Source: Paenibacillus sp. 37 (GTDB lineage Bacteria > Bacillota > Bacilli > Paenibacillales > Paenibacillaceae). Taken from it: a stretch of 64,000 nucleotides of DNA. How positions within the stretch are numbered: position 1 is the stretch's first letter; the number at the start of each line of letters is the position of its first letter. The DNA is taken from NCBI RefSeq assembly GCF_008386395.1, contig NZ_CP043761.1, positions 2,604,001 through 2,668,000 of the forward strand, written 5' to 3'. The notes under the pieces are model-generated. The model had not been told where the DNA came from, ran no database searches, and saw only the letters and a list, made by a program, of their open reading frames with translations. Positions 51,767-61,743 of the stretch are shown one piece after another. A program made the position numbers and the translations under genes.

Positions 51767-54355
51767 ATGCTAAAAGCTATACTGCTGAAAACAGAATATT
51801 TAACTAATCCCTTAGGTATTGATATTGTTCGACCTGAATTTGCATGGAATTTAGTGGGAGACAGCAAGAAACAGACTGCTTATGAAATTATAGCAACACA
51901 TACCAAGGAAGAACTAGACAAAGCATCGTACGTCTGGAGTAGCGGGAAAGTAAGCTCGGCCAGCATGACCCATGTTCCCTATGGAGCGGATGTCCGTAGT
52001 AGAGAACGGATCTATTGGAAGGTTCGTGTGTGGGATGAACATGATGTTGCCGGTGAGTGGAGTGAGACAGCTTTTTTTGAAATGGGCTTGCTGGAAAGAC
52101 AGGATTGGAAAGCAGAATGGATCTGTGGTGACTACGAACCAAAACCGGGAGAACGGTATCCAGTAGATGAGTTTAGTAAAACATTTCAGATTCCGGCATT
52201 TGTGAAAGCCAGAATGTATATCACTGCTTGTGGTATTTATGAGACGAGTCTCAATGGAATGAAAGTGGGAGATATGGTTCTGACCCCTGGCGTGACCAGC
52301 TATGAAAAGCGAATACAGTATCAGGTCTACGATATTACAAAGCAATTACAGAGCGGTGTGAATAGATGGGACATCTCATTAGGTGACGGCTGGTTTAGAG
52401 GGAAACAGGGCGTATTTGGCGCCACCAATGTGTTCGGAACCCAGACCTGTGCTTTAGGGCAGATTGAAATAACGGGAACAGATGGAACAACGACTTATAT
52501 CGGAACAGATGGAAGCTTCAGATGGTCCAATGACGGACCTGTGCGTTTTAATGATATGAAGGATGGAGAGACGATTGTTGCTGCTCTTTCACCTTCATAT
52601 AAAGGTCAAGCACGCGTTACAGAATGGGAGACTCTGCTGTGCTGTTCCAATAATGTTCCAGTCAAAGAAAAGGAAACATTTAAACCAACAGTTCTACTTA
52701 CTCCAGACGGAAGTACGGTCCTCGATTTCGGACAGGTTATTGCCGGATACCCGCAATTTTCAATACAAGGTAAGCAAGGGCACACCGTTGTGTTGACGAT
52801 GGGAGAAATGCTTGATAGTGAAGGGAACTTTACTTTATCCAATGTGGTACAGGAATATGATTATGCCCCGGATTATTGTGATGATTCCAGATTCCAGACC
52901 ATCATTTATTCCTGCGGGAGTGAAGCGAGAGAAACCTGGAAGCCTAAATTCTGTATTCAAGGATTCCGGTACGTCAAATTGGATAATTGGCCAGAACCAG
53001 TGCAGGCAGATCATTTCACTGCAATCGCTGTATATTCGGACATGGAGCAAACTGGACAATTCAGCTGTTCCTCCCCGTATTTGGAGAAACTCGTGAACAA
53101 TACGCTGTGGAGTATGAAAGGGAATTTCCTAGATGTGCCTACAGATTGCCCAACAAGAGAACGGGCAGCCTGGACCGGAGATGCCCAATTGTTCTTTCAT
53201 GCGGGGCGTTACTTTATGGACTTTACAGCCTTTTTCAGAAAATGGATGCAGGATGTTTTTGACGATCAGGCTGCAGATGGAAAAGTATATAATATTGTTC
53301 CTCGTGTAGCCCCGCATGGTGAGGGATTTGATTATGTAGAAGGCTCAAGTGGATGGATCGATGCAGGTATTCTGATTCCGTACAGATATTGGAAAACATA
53401 TGGTGATTTGAAACAATTGGCCAACTGGTATGAACCTATGACTAAACTGGCCGACTTTATGATCAATAGAATGGGAGATACCTCCGATCCCGATCTGGAT
53501 CAGAAGCTGGAGCCGAGTGAACACCGTCAATATATTGTGACGACCGGTTTTCATTTCGGTGAATGGAATGAGCCTGACCGGGAGGAACTGGTATCAGGGC
53601 TTCCGAAATATGAAGAAGCTACCGCCTATTTGGCTTATTCCTTAAACTGCTTGTCTCAAATCTCTGATGCACTGGGTAAGCAGAAAGACGCAAGCAAATA
53701 CCTTAAGGTATCTGAGCGAGCCAAAGCGGCGTATCAATATTATTTTGTGAAAAACGGAACAATTTCAACAAATAAAATGGCCAAATTGGTAAGGCCATTG
53801 GCTCTGGATCTGCTAGATCAAGACATGAGAAAAAATGTTGAGCATGAATTGATCTCATTGGTACGTGAACGGGAGCACCATGTAGGCACTGGATTCCTGT
53901 CAACCCCATTCATCCTGAGGGCATTAAGTGATGCGGGATATGTGGATGATGCCTATCAGATGCTGGAGAAGGAAGATTATCCAAGCTGGATTTATCAAAT
54001 TAAGCAGGGAGCGACAACGATTTGGGAGAACTGGAATGGCGAAGCATCGAGAAACCATTATTCCAATGGCGCTGTCTGTGACTGGATATTTAATACTGTG
54101 TGTGGTATCAACCTTGCTGGAGAAAACCAATTCTTGATTTCACCCCAACCAGGTGGAAGCCTGACAGAGGCGTATTTGACGTATCAAAGTATCTATGGAA
54201 AGGTATCCTGTTCATGGAGAAAAGAGAGTGCCCATTACGTTTATTGGATTGAGATTCCGGCAGGATGCCAAGCAGAAATTAATATTCAGGGGGTCGAGCC
54301 ACAGGTTGTCGAAGCTGGAAAACATTGTTTCAAACCATCGGTGCAAGCGTTGTAA
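51767..54355 (+). CDS. alpha-L-rhamnosidase, glycoside hydrolase family 78
   Basis: The 862-residue protein has the full GH78 layout: N-terminal beta domains starting LKTEYLTNPLGIDIVRPEF, GDGWFRGKQG in the second beta domain, then an (alpha/alpha)6 barrel with DVPTDCPTRERAAWTGDAQ (acid residues) and TIWENWNG, and a C-terminal beta domain. It inverts and removes terminal alpha-L-rhamnose. No signal peptide. The start follows AAGGGAG, and the gene is separated from the GH43 stop by 20 bases. It closes the enzyme operon before a terminator at 54390. Confidence 0.93.
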   Translation: MLKAILLKTEYLTNPLGIDIVRPEFAWNLVGDSKKQTAYEIIATHTKEELDKASYVWSSGKVSSASMTHVPYGADVRSRERIYWKVRVWDEHDVAGEWSETAFFEMGLLERQDWKAEWICGDYEPKPGERYPVDEFSKTFQIPAFVKARMYITACGIYETSLNGMKVGDMVLTPGVTSYEKRIQYQVYDITKQLQSGVNRWDISLGDGWFRGKQGVFGATNVFGTQTCALGQIEITGTDGTTTYIGTDGSFRWSNDGPVRFNDMKDGETIVAALSPSYKGQARVTEWETLLCCSNNVPVKEKETFKPTVLLTPDGSTVLDFGQVIAGYPQFSIQGKQGHTVVLTMGEMLDSEGNFTLSNVVQEYDYAPDYCDDSRFQTIIYSCGSEARETWKPKFCIQGFRYVKLDNWPEPVQADHFTAIAVYSDMEQTGQFSCSSPYLEKLVNNTLWSMKGNFLDVPTDCPTRERAAWTGDAQLFFHAGRYFMDFTAFFRKWMQDVFDDQAADGKVYNIVPRVAPHGEGFDYVEGSSGWIDAGILIPYRYWKTYGDLKQLANWYEPMTKLADFMINRMGDTSDPDLDQKLEPSEHRQYIVTTGFHFGEWNEPDREELVSGLPKYEEATAYLAYSLNCLSQISDALGKQKDASKYLKVSERAKAAYQYYFVKNGTISTNKMAKLVRPLALDLLDQDMRKNVEHELISLVREREHHVGTGFLSTPFILRALSDAGYVDDAYQMLEKEDYPSWIYQIKQGATTIWENWNGEASRNHYSNGAVCDWIFNTVCGINLAGENQFLISPQPGGSLTEAYLTYQSIYGKVSCSWRKESAHYVYWIEIPAGCQAEINIQGVEPQVVEAGKHCFKPSVQAL

Positions 54356-54389
54356 CGCTCTATACCAATAAGCCCCTGCCTATATAAAT

Positions 54390-54424
54390 AAGAACATTGT
54401 CCATATCCAGGATGATGTTCTTTT
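54390..54424 (+). terminator. terminator after the glycosidase operon
   Basis: AAGAACATTGTCC and GGATGATGTTCTT pair around ATATCCA, followed by TTTT. Confidence 0.75.
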
Positions 54425-54458
54425 CTTACTTTGCGATAATCTCTTATGAAAAGGATTG

Positions 54459-56231
54459 ATGAATATAATTCCTCATGGATCGGCCAAACGTAAAATATTT
54501 AATTCCATCCGCTTTAAACTAATAGCTGGACTATTTGTAATCATCTTTCCTATGATCATATTTCTGATCTACAACAATCTGTACTCGATCAAGGTTGTGA
54601 GGAATCAGGTAGCACAATCCAACAGTAACTTGGTCAACCTCTATATGAATCTAAGCGACGCCATTCTGGATGACATTGACCGATATTTATATAAGGTGAT
54701 TTCAGAGGATAGTGGGCTACAAAGCCTAGCTAGCCCGGATGAGACCAACCCTGATCTCTATAATATGGGGACGTATCTTCTTTTTCGGCAGTTCATTGAA
54801 GACAGTGTGTATTATAAAGGTCTGGATTATTTTTTTGCATTTTCAGCCGTGAATGAAGATTTAGTTTTTGCCCCTAAACCAACGGGACATGCTTATACTT
54901 GGAACCAGCCAATCCGTGAAGAAATCGTTCATCTGCTCCAGAGCAAGGACACGCAAGCAAGTCTTCCAAGAGACAAATGGTTTGTGACTAGAATAGCCGG
55001 GGCCGACTATCTCTTAAAAATCATAAAAAGTGGTAACGTCTATATTGGAGCTGGAGTCAACGTAAGTGAGGTTATGGGGCCGCTTGATTTATTGAATCTC
55101 GGGAGCAAAGGAAAAGCAGTACTTGTTACTGATAATAATAAACCTCTGCAGGATGAAATTTTTTTCAATGAAAATAAAATCAGTCTGATTAATAAAGACA
55201 CGTCCTCCTATTTAACCGGTGAGGGAGATAAATATTTGGTGACCCATAAACACTCTGCAAAGGGAAATTTTAGACTGGTGGCCGTGATTCCTGATGAAAC
55301 AATCCTGGAGGGGCTGCCTTATCTTCAGCGAGTGATTTTCTTCATTACAACAGGAACCGGATTAATTCTATTGGCGGCATTATTTTTTATTAGAAAAGTC
55401 ATTCTATTGCCGATCAATCGCCTCGTATTCGCTATGCGTAAAGCAAAAAAGGGATTATTGGAACAGAGAATTGAACGCGTACCTTCGTCCAGCGAATTTG
55501 AACTGATGGATGAAACATTTAACAGCATGGTTTCAGAAATTCAGCAGCTGAAAATTAATGTCTACGCAGAGCAGTTAATTAGTCAAAAGGCTGAACTTAA
55601 GCACCTTCAATTGCAGATAAATCCCCATTTTTTTCTGAACAGCTTAAATATTGTATATTATCTTGCACAGGAAAAAAAGTATAACTTAATCCAGGAGTTA
55701 TCTTTGTCTCTTGTTCGTTATTTTCGATTTATGTTCCGAAGTCAAACCGATTTTGTATTGTTACAGGATGAACTGGATCACACTGAGAATTATTTAAAAA
55801 TTCAAGAATTTCGTTTCCCAGGAAGCTTGGAATATTCAATTTCGCTTCAGCAGGGATTGGAGGACTGTCTGATTCCACCACTAATGATTCAGACTTTTAC
55901 GGAAAATACGATTAAACATGCAATAAATACAGACGGAACTACCCAAATCCATATTGTGATTAACAGTGATCATAATGAAGATGGAGATCGAATGATTCAC
56001 ATCCACATTAAGGATACTGGAAAAGGATTCTCTGACGATATACTACACCAACTGCAGCAACAATTAAATCTAACTAACGAAGACGGCGAGCATATCGGCA
56101 CTTGGAACGTACGACGCAGGCTATTGCTGCTATTTGGTGAGAAAGCACACATTGAGTTTTCAAATAGCGATGGAGCAGTCATTGATATCATGCTGCCTTA
56201 CTATGAAAAGGAGGATATTAGCGATGTATAG
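54459..56231 (+). CDS. YesM-type sensor histidine kinase
   Basis: The 590-residue protein has two membrane helices (about 22-42 and 288-310) around a large extracytoplasmic sensor domain, a HAMP segment, and a LytS/YesM-type kinase domain with the phosphorylation motif LQINPHFFLNSL (His about 390) and an ATPase lid KDTGKGF. Such sensors detect extracellular sugars and signal to an AraC-type response regulator. The start is assigned at ATG 54459 close behind AAGGA; the spacing is short. The regulator gene overlaps its end by eight bases. Confidence 0.9.
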   Translation: MNIIPHGSAKRKIFNSIRFKLIAGLFVIIFPMIIFLIYNNLYSIKVVRNQVAQSNSNLVNLYMNLSDAILDDIDRYLYKVISEDSGLQSLASPDETNPDLYNMGTYLLFRQFIEDSVYYKGLDYFFAFSAVNEDLVFAPKPTGHAYTWNQPIREEIVHLLQSKDTQASLPRDKWFVTRIAGADYLLKIIKSGNVYIGAGVNVSEVMGPLDLLNLGSKGKAVLVTDNNKPLQDEIFFNENKISLINKDTSSYLTGEGDKYLVTHKHSAKGNFRLVAVIPDETILEGLPYLQRVIFFITTGTGLILLAALFFIRKVILLPINRLVFAMRKAKKGLLEQRIERVPSSSEFELMDETFNSMVSEIQQLKINVYAEQLISQKAELKHLQLQINPHFFLNSLNIVYYLAQEKKYNLIQELSLSLVRYFRFMFRSQTDFVLLQDELDHTENYLKIQEFRFPGSLEYSISLQQGLEDCLIPPLMIQTFTENTIKHAINTDGTTQIHIVINSDHNEDGDRMIHIHIKDTGKGFSDDILHQLQQQLNLTNEDGEHIGTWNVRRRLLLLFGEKAHIEFSNSDGAVIDIMLPYYEKEDISDV

Positions 56232-57789
56232 ACTCTTAATTGTGGATGATGAAATGTTTATTGCGGACGGCATCAAATCGAGCGTAAGCTGGGAGCGCCT
56301 CGGCTTTGCTGATGTACTCGTGGCGTATAACCTGCGGCAGGCTAAAGAAGTATTTGAAACCTACTCCATTGATCTGATGATATGTGATATTGAGATGCCT
56401 CAAGGAAGCGGGCTCGAACTGGTTGAATGGGTGAGGGCGTCCTCTACGCAGACGGAGTGTATTTTTTTAACGGCCCATCCGAATTTTGATTATGCTAAAA
56501 AAGCCATTCAGCTTGGGAGCTTTGAATATCTGTTAAAGCCCATTCCCAAAGAGGAGCTGAAAGATGCTGTGATTAGAGCGATAGAAAAAATTAGAAAAGA
56601 TAAAGAAGGGGCGCACTTCAAAAGAGTAACTTTCTGGAAAGATGTGCTCAGTCAAGCGATTCCTTCTATTCCGGAGCAATTAAATAATATGATTCGGAAG
56701 CTTGAACTGCCTTATCTGGTTTCCAAGCCTATACTGCCAATACTTATTTGGCTCCAGCACTGGGATAAATCTTTCAACTCTCGGGATATTCAAATATTGA
56801 AATATGCTCTGAAAAATGCGCTGGAAGAATCGTTTATTCAAGAAAATCCTTCTGAATTGTTATGGATAAACGATGAAGTGATCTTGGTGATTATACCGAA
56901 TCTAAATGGGGATCAGGAAGAGTTACAGCGAATAAGAAGAAAAATAAAAATACATTCTGAGTCTTTTGTGAAGGCATGCAATACATACTTCTATTGTCAT
57001 CCTTCATGCTATATCGGCAATACTGCATTCTTACATGAATTTAGGCCTATGGTTGAAACCTTAATTGCATTTCAAAAGGATTATGTTAATTTTACTGACC
57101 GTGCATTATTTTTGGATGATTATAAAATAAAGGACTTACCGATTCCTATGCCACCGTTCAAAATATGGTCGGAGATGTTCAAACGCGGTGATCATAAAAA
57201 GCTCATTGAAGAATCCTGGGGATTTCTGGAACGTTGGAGGAAAATTGAGGGCCTTGATGCAAAGTGGATCACTCATTTTTATCAAAGCTTTATGCAAATG
57301 ATCATGACAGCCTTGGAGCAATTAGGCTTCCGGGCTGATGAGATAACGCAGTTGTCTCCGGCGCGAATTCAAGCTGCTACACGCTCAGTGAAGGATTTGC
57401 AAGAGTGGATGTTGGGTGTTTTAGAAGCTGCATATGTTCATATCAAGACAGGACAAGGAGAAAGTGTCGTTGAAAAAACAAAAAAATATATTGCACTTCA
57501 TATTGAGGAAGAACTATCCCGACAATGTATAGCCGATTATATCGGGCTTAGTCCTGACTATGTTGTGAAGGTTTTTAAAAAGGAAACAGGCGATTCGATC
57601 AATGATTATATTCTAAAAGAACGGATTCATATGGCAAAAGAAATGCTGGCTAACACCGATATGACGATTACTAGTATTGCAATGTCTGTTGGATTCTCAA
57701 ATAATTTCCCTTATTTTTCTACAATATTCAAGAAAAATGTCCTGATGACACCCCAAGAATATCGAAAAAGTTATCGCAAAAAATTGTGA
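56224..57789 (+). CDS. YesN-type response regulator with AraC DNA-binding domain
   Basis: The 521-residue protein has an N-terminal receiver domain (VDDE at residues 8-10, phospho-acceptor Asp55 in CDIEMP, Lys in LLKPIP), a long helical middle and a C-terminal AraC-type domain with IADYIGLSPDYVVKVFKKET and ITSIAMSVGFSNNFPYFSTI. It is expected to activate the ABC importer genes that follow. ATG 56224 follows AAAGGAGG and overlaps the kinase gene by eight bases, so both are translated together. Confidence 0.92.
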   Translation: MYRLLIVDDEMFIADGIKSSVSWERLGFADVLVAYNLRQAKEVFETYSIDLMICDIEMPQGSGLELVEWVRASSTQTECIFLTAHPNFDYAKKAIQLGSFEYLLKPIPKEELKDAVIRAIEKIRKDKEGAHFKRVTFWKDVLSQAIPSIPEQLNNMIRKLELPYLVSKPILPILIWLQHWDKSFNSRDIQILKYALKNALEESFIQENPSELLWINDEVILVIIPNLNGDQEELQRIRRKIKIHSESFVKACNTYFYCHPSCYIGNTAFLHEFRPMVETLIAFQKDYVNFTDRALFLDDYKIKDLPIPMPPFKIWSEMFKRGDHKKLIEESWGFLERWRKIEGLDAKWITHFYQSFMQMIMTALEQLGFRADEITQLSPARIQAATRSVKDLQEWMLGVLEAAYVHIKTGQGESVVEKTKKYIALHIEEELSRQCIADYIGLSPDYVVKVFKKETGDSINDYILKERIHMAKEMLANTDMTITSIAMSVGFSNNFPYFSTIFKKNVLMTPQEYRKSYRKKL

Positions 57790-57905
57790 AGAAATGTTAT
57801 ACATGCGATGACGGAATCTTATAAACGGAATGGCTGATATTTAAATTTCCCTTCTGCCTTTGTGGATTAGAATGAACCTATCAATCAATAAAGGTGGTAG
57901 TGATC

Positions 57906-58883
57906 TTGCAAAACGATATCATGCTTCAGGTGGATCAACCCCCGAGCAAAAAGAAAAATTCAAAATTGGTTCTGGAGCTGAAGAAGGTAGTAAAATACCG
58001 AGCACTAGTATTAATGGCGTTGCCTGGCTTGCTGTACCTGTTTATCAACAACTATTTGCCTATGTTTGGAGTAGTCATTGCATTTAAGGATTACAACTTT
58101 ATGAAAGGGATAACAGGTAGTGACTGGGTAGGTTTCAAAAATTTCGAATACCTTTTCAAAACAAAGGATGCGTATATAATCACCAGAAATACCATCTTGT
58201 ACAATGGAGCATTTATTATTCTGACTACGATTATGGGGATCGGGACAGCGATTATTCTTAATGAAATTAGAAAGCGCTTTCTAACCAAAGTGTATCAGAC
58301 TCTCATTTTATTGCCTTATTTGATTTCCATGGTTATCGTTTCCTATTTGGGTTTGGCCTTCCTTGATGTCGAGAACGGATTCATAAACAAAAGTATACTT
58401 CCTTTTTTGGGTCTGGATACGATCTCTTGGTACAGTGAACCGAAATATTGGCCTTGGATTCTTACCTTCGTGCATCTATGGAAAAGTATAGGCAACTCTT
58501 GCATTATCTATTATGCCGCTATCATCGGTATCGATCACGAATATTACGAAGCTGCAAAAATAGATGGGGCAACAAAATGGCATCAAATCAGGAGCATTAC
58601 AATTCCGGCTATCATGCCATACGTTTCCATTATGACTTTGCTTGCTGTCGGGCGAATTTTTTATTCGGATTTCGGTTTGTTCTATCAAGTACCCCTCAAC
58701 CAAGGAGCACTGACAACTGTCACAAGCACTATAGATACCTATGTTTTCCGTGCATTAATGAATTTGGGTGATATTGGGATGTCCTCTGCAGCAGGATTAT
58801 ACCAAGCTGTCGTCGGTTTTATTCTCGTCCTGTTATCTAACGCCATAGTAAGCAGAAGAAACAAAGAGAATGCATTATTTTAG
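57906..58883 (+). CDS. sugar ABC transporter permease, LplB-like
   Basis: The 325-residue protein has six membrane helices and the EAA loop EYYEAAKIDGATKWHQIRS near the C-terminal part, which contacts the ATPase. It belongs to the permeases of oligosaccharide importers of the LplB kind. TTG 57906 is preferred because AAAGGTGG lies eight bases upstream; the GTG codons at 57894 and 57900 fall within or too near that site. The next permease gene follows after 16 bases. The ATPase subunit is not encoded nearby; a shared MsmX-type ATPase is likely. Confidence 0.9.
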   Translation: MQNDIMLQVDQPPSKKKNSKLVLELKKVVKYRALVLMALPGLLYLFINNYLPMFGVVIAFKDYNFMKGITGSDWVGFKNFEYLFKTKDAYIITRNTILYNGAFIILTTIMGIGTAIILNEIRKRFLTKVYQTLILLPYLISMVIVSYLGLAFLDVENGFINKSILPFLGLDTISWYSEPKYWPWILTFVHLWKSIGNSCIIYYAAIIGIDHEYYEAAKIDGATKWHQIRSITIPAIMPYVSIMTLLAVGRIFYSDFGLFYQVPLNQGALTTVTSTIDTYVFRALMNLGDIGMSSAAGLYQAVVGFILVLLSNAIVSRRNKENALF

Positions 58884-58899
58884 AAAGGGGGGATTGTCA

Positions 58900-59787
58900 G
58901 TGCAATCCAGCAAATGGAGTCAAATCATTCTCAACGTAATCATGATCATATTTTCACTAATGTGCTTGCTGCCCTTTTGGTTGTTATTCTCGGCGTCAAT
59001 AACGGATGACATGGAAATTATCAAAAATGGCTATTCATTTCTACCGAAAGAAATCACATTTTCAGCATATTCTTATATATTCAGCGGATCTCTCGATATT
59101 ATGCATTCTTATGGTGTTACGTTTCTGGTGACCATTATAGGGACTGTTACGGGATTAACGCTGTCAGCGATGTTGGCTTATCCGCTCTCCCGGGCAGAGA
59201 TGCCTTTCAAGAATGGACTAGCTTTCTTCGTATTTTTTACCATGCTGTTTAACGGCGGACTTGTTCCCACGTATCTGCTCTACACACAAGTTTTTCATAT
59301 CAAAAATACGATATGGGCACTAATTATCCCAAGTTTGCTCATGAACGCATTTTACATTATTTTAATGCGGACCTTTTTTGCCACCTCTATTCCCAAAGCG
59401 TTAATCGAATCAGCTCAGATTGATGGAGCGAAAGAATGGAGAATCTTCTTTCGAATTGTCCTTCCACTATCAACTCCTGTATTAGGGACGGTCGGGTTAT
59501 TTTACACATTAACATATTGGAATGATTGGAATAATGGCTTGATCTATATCACGGAGAGTCGGCTCTACAGTTTGCAAAACCTGTTGTATCGTATTCTCCA
59601 GGATATACAATTTTTGCAAACGTCCACCCAAATAAACGGCAAAGGTGATGAATTGGCAGCGAACATTCCATTAGCATCCATGCGTATGGCTATAGCTTGT
59701 ATAGGGGTTGTGCCCTTGTTGGCTGTCTTTCCTTTCTTCCAAAGATTTTTCGTGAAAGGTCTGACCATCGGTTCTGTAAAAGGATAA
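58900..59787 (+). CDS. sugar ABC transporter permease, YtcP/LplC-like
   Basis: The 295-residue protein has six membrane helices and the EAA loop LIESAQIDGAKEWRIFFRI. It would form the channel together with the preceding permease. GTG 58900 has AAAGGGGGG at ideal spacing; the in-frame TTG 58894 is too close. The gene is followed after 126 bases by the lipoprotein gene. Confidence 0.92.
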   Translation: MQSSKWSQIILNVIMIIFSLMCLLPFWLLFSASITDDMEIIKNGYSFLPKEITFSAYSYIFSGSLDIMHSYGVTFLVTIIGTVTGLTLSAMLAYPLSRAEMPFKNGLAFFVFFTMLFNGGLVPTYLLYTQVFHIKNTIWALIIPSLLMNAFYIILMRTFFATSIPKALIESAQIDGAKEWRIFFRIVLPLSTPVLGTVGLFYTLTYWNDWNNGLIYITESRLYSLQNLLYRILQDIQFLQTSTQINGKGDELAANIPLASMRMAIACIGVVPLLAVFPFFQRFFVKGLTIGSVKG

Positions 59788-59913
59788 TCCCATTAGAAAT
59801 GACGGATTTTTGGAAAGGCTATGACGGAAATGAGAAAGATGAATTTGAATTTGCATGCTAACATGTAATTGCGTAGGACAATAATACATCGACATCCATG
59901 GGAGGTAATTCAA

Positions 59914-61437
59914 TTGAGTAAAAGAGCTTTCAAAACTTTCCTGCTTTCAATGGTGGCGCTGACCCTCATCGTTACAGCCTGCAGCAATGCTTCTGGAACG
60001 AATTCCGGAGAGGCAGCCAGCAACAACAGTGGCACAGCAGGTAGTCTGAAACCGGTAGAATTAGTCATGGCATTTCCCATCGCTATGGATCAAAAGGACA
60101 TGGGGCTAGTACAAGAGGAGTTCAGCAAGCTCATTAAAGAGAAAATTAACGCAACTGTAAAACTGGTTCCCATAAGCTTTGGAGCCTGGTCTCAGCAAAA
60201 AACGTTGATGTTATCCTCCGGGGAACAAGTTGACTTGATGGTTAGTGGTCTTGGAACATACAGCCAGGATGTTGGCAAAGGAATGTATGTTGAACTGGAC
60301 GACTTACTGGCTAGTCACGGGAAAGGGATTGAGGAAGCATTCAAAACAACGATCGGATTGGATATTCTGGATGGAGCAAGAATCGACGGTAAGCTTTATG
60401 GTATGCCAAATATAAAAAATGCAGCACAAGATTCTGTGATTGGTATGCGCAAGGACTTAATCGATAAATACAAAATGGATACATCAAAGATTAAAAATTT
60501 GGATGATTTCGATCAAGTCTTCAAAGTCATTAAAGAGAATGAACCGGACATCATACCGATAGCCAAATCCGGAAATTCCATTCTACAGGTGTTAAGTGGC
60601 AATGTGTTGGAACTGCTTGGAGATGGGGTAGCCCTCTCAAATGAGCAATCCAGTTTAAAGGTCATCAATCAGTTCGAAAATGAAGAATATATCTCCATGT
60701 TAAATACGGTTAGACGATGGTATCTGGCAGGTTACATTGCTAAAAATTCAACGATGAGTACAGAAACAGGAAACAATCTTATGACTGCGGGAAAAGCCTT
60801 CTCATATCCTAATTTAGTCGATGCGTGGCTTAACATTGATTCGACATCGAGCGGAAAAGAACTGGTACTAGCGCATCTGAAGCCAACGTTGATTGAAACA
60901 GGGGCGATTACTGGGTTTATGTGGAGTATCACCAAAAACTCGGTAGACCAGGAACGGGCAATGATGTTAATGAATTTATTGTACACAGATAAAGACGTTA
61001 TTAATTTACTGAATTACGGCATTGAAGGAAAACATTACGTAAAAGTATCAGACAACGTTATTGATTTTCCAGAGGGTATTAATCAATCGAATTCAACTTA
61101 TTTCCCGAATCAAAGATGGATGTTTGGAAACTGGTTCCTTTCCTATCTCATTAAAGGTGAGGATCCGGAGACTTATACCAAAGCAATAGACTATACAAAA
61201 AAAGCTACAAGATCCAGAATTCTTGGTTTCAACTTTGATTCAGAGCCCGTTCGAACAGAGATTGCAGCAGTAACTAATGTCATTAATCAGTATTTAGTTC
61301 CACTTGAAACTGGTGTGCTTGACCCTGTGACTACAGTGCCATTATTTAATAATCAGTTGAAGGATGCAGGAATTGACAAAATCATTGCTGAGAAACAACG
61401 ACAGCTTGATATATGGTCAGCAAGCCAAAAACAATAA
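59914..61437 (+). CDS. sugar ABC transporter substrate-binding lipoprotein, LplA-like
   Basis: The 507-residue protein has a lipoprotein signal peptide with the lipobox IVTAC (Cys23), a Ser/Gly/Asn-rich linker and a large two-lobed binding domain of the extracellular solute-binding protein family 1 kind. It captures an oligosaccharide outside the membrane for the two permeases. TTG 59914 follows GGGAGG; the frame is open further upstream without a better site. It is the last gene of the importer operon and is followed by two hairpins. Confidence 0.9.
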   Translation: MSKRAFKTFLLSMVALTLIVTACSNASGTNSGEAASNNSGTAGSLKPVELVMAFPIAMDQKDMGLVQEEFSKLIKEKINATVKLVPISFGAWSQQKTLMLSSGEQVDLMVSGLGTYSQDVGKGMYVELDDLLASHGKGIEEAFKTTIGLDILDGARIDGKLYGMPNIKNAAQDSVIGMRKDLIDKYKMDTSKIKNLDDFDQVFKVIKENEPDIIPIAKSGNSILQVLSGNVLELLGDGVALSNEQSSLKVINQFENEEYISMLNTVRRWYLAGYIAKNSTMSTETGNNLMTAGKAFSYPNLVDAWLNIDSTSSGKELVLAHLKPTLIETGAITGFMWSITKNSVDQERAMMLMNLLYTDKDVINLLNYGIEGKHYVKVSDNVIDFPEGINQSNSTYFPNQRWMFGNWFLSYLIKGEDPETYTKAIDYTKKATRSRILGFNFDSEPVRTEIAAVTNVINQYLVPLETGVLDPVTTVPLFNNQLKDAGIDKIIAEKQRQLDIWSASQKQ

Positions 61438-61473
61438 TACAGATAAAACGGCAGAATTGCCGTTTTATCTGTA
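61437..61473 (+). terminator. perfect long hairpin after the lipoprotein gene
   Basis: ATACAGATAAAACGGCA and TGCCGTTTTATCTGTAT form a perfect 17-base stem around GAAT. No T run follows, but TTTT lies within the stem. Confidence 0.7.
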
Positions 61474-61550
61474 TTATTACCAAGAAAAATTTTATTTAAA
61501 TAAGCACAACCTGATATATCAGTGTTCCTTTCTGGATTGTTCCACTCCAA

Positions 61551-61587
61551 AGAGACTTCAACTGTATTACAGTTGAAGTCTCTTTTT
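61551..61587. terminator. strong terminator between convergent genes
   Basis: AGAGACTTCAACTG and CAGTTGAAGTCTCT form a perfect stem around TATTA, followed by TTTTT. It lies between the lipoprotein gene and the convergent TetR gene. Confidence 0.85.
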
Positions 61588-61743
61588 CATATCTGAAGAA
61601 AATACGTCTATAACATGGGCCCAAACATGATAAAGATTAACTTATGTCATATAAATGCACCTTTTTAGAATGTGAAGTCCCAGTAGAATCTAAAGTTCTA
61701 CTCCTAGCTACTTCCTGTAGATATTCTGAATTTGATGAGAGGA

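Noticed and set aside
57860..58087. Separate small gene overlapping the LplB-like permease
   Set aside because: It overlaps the permease in another frame and has no recognisable product; the permease frame is clearly the conserved one.
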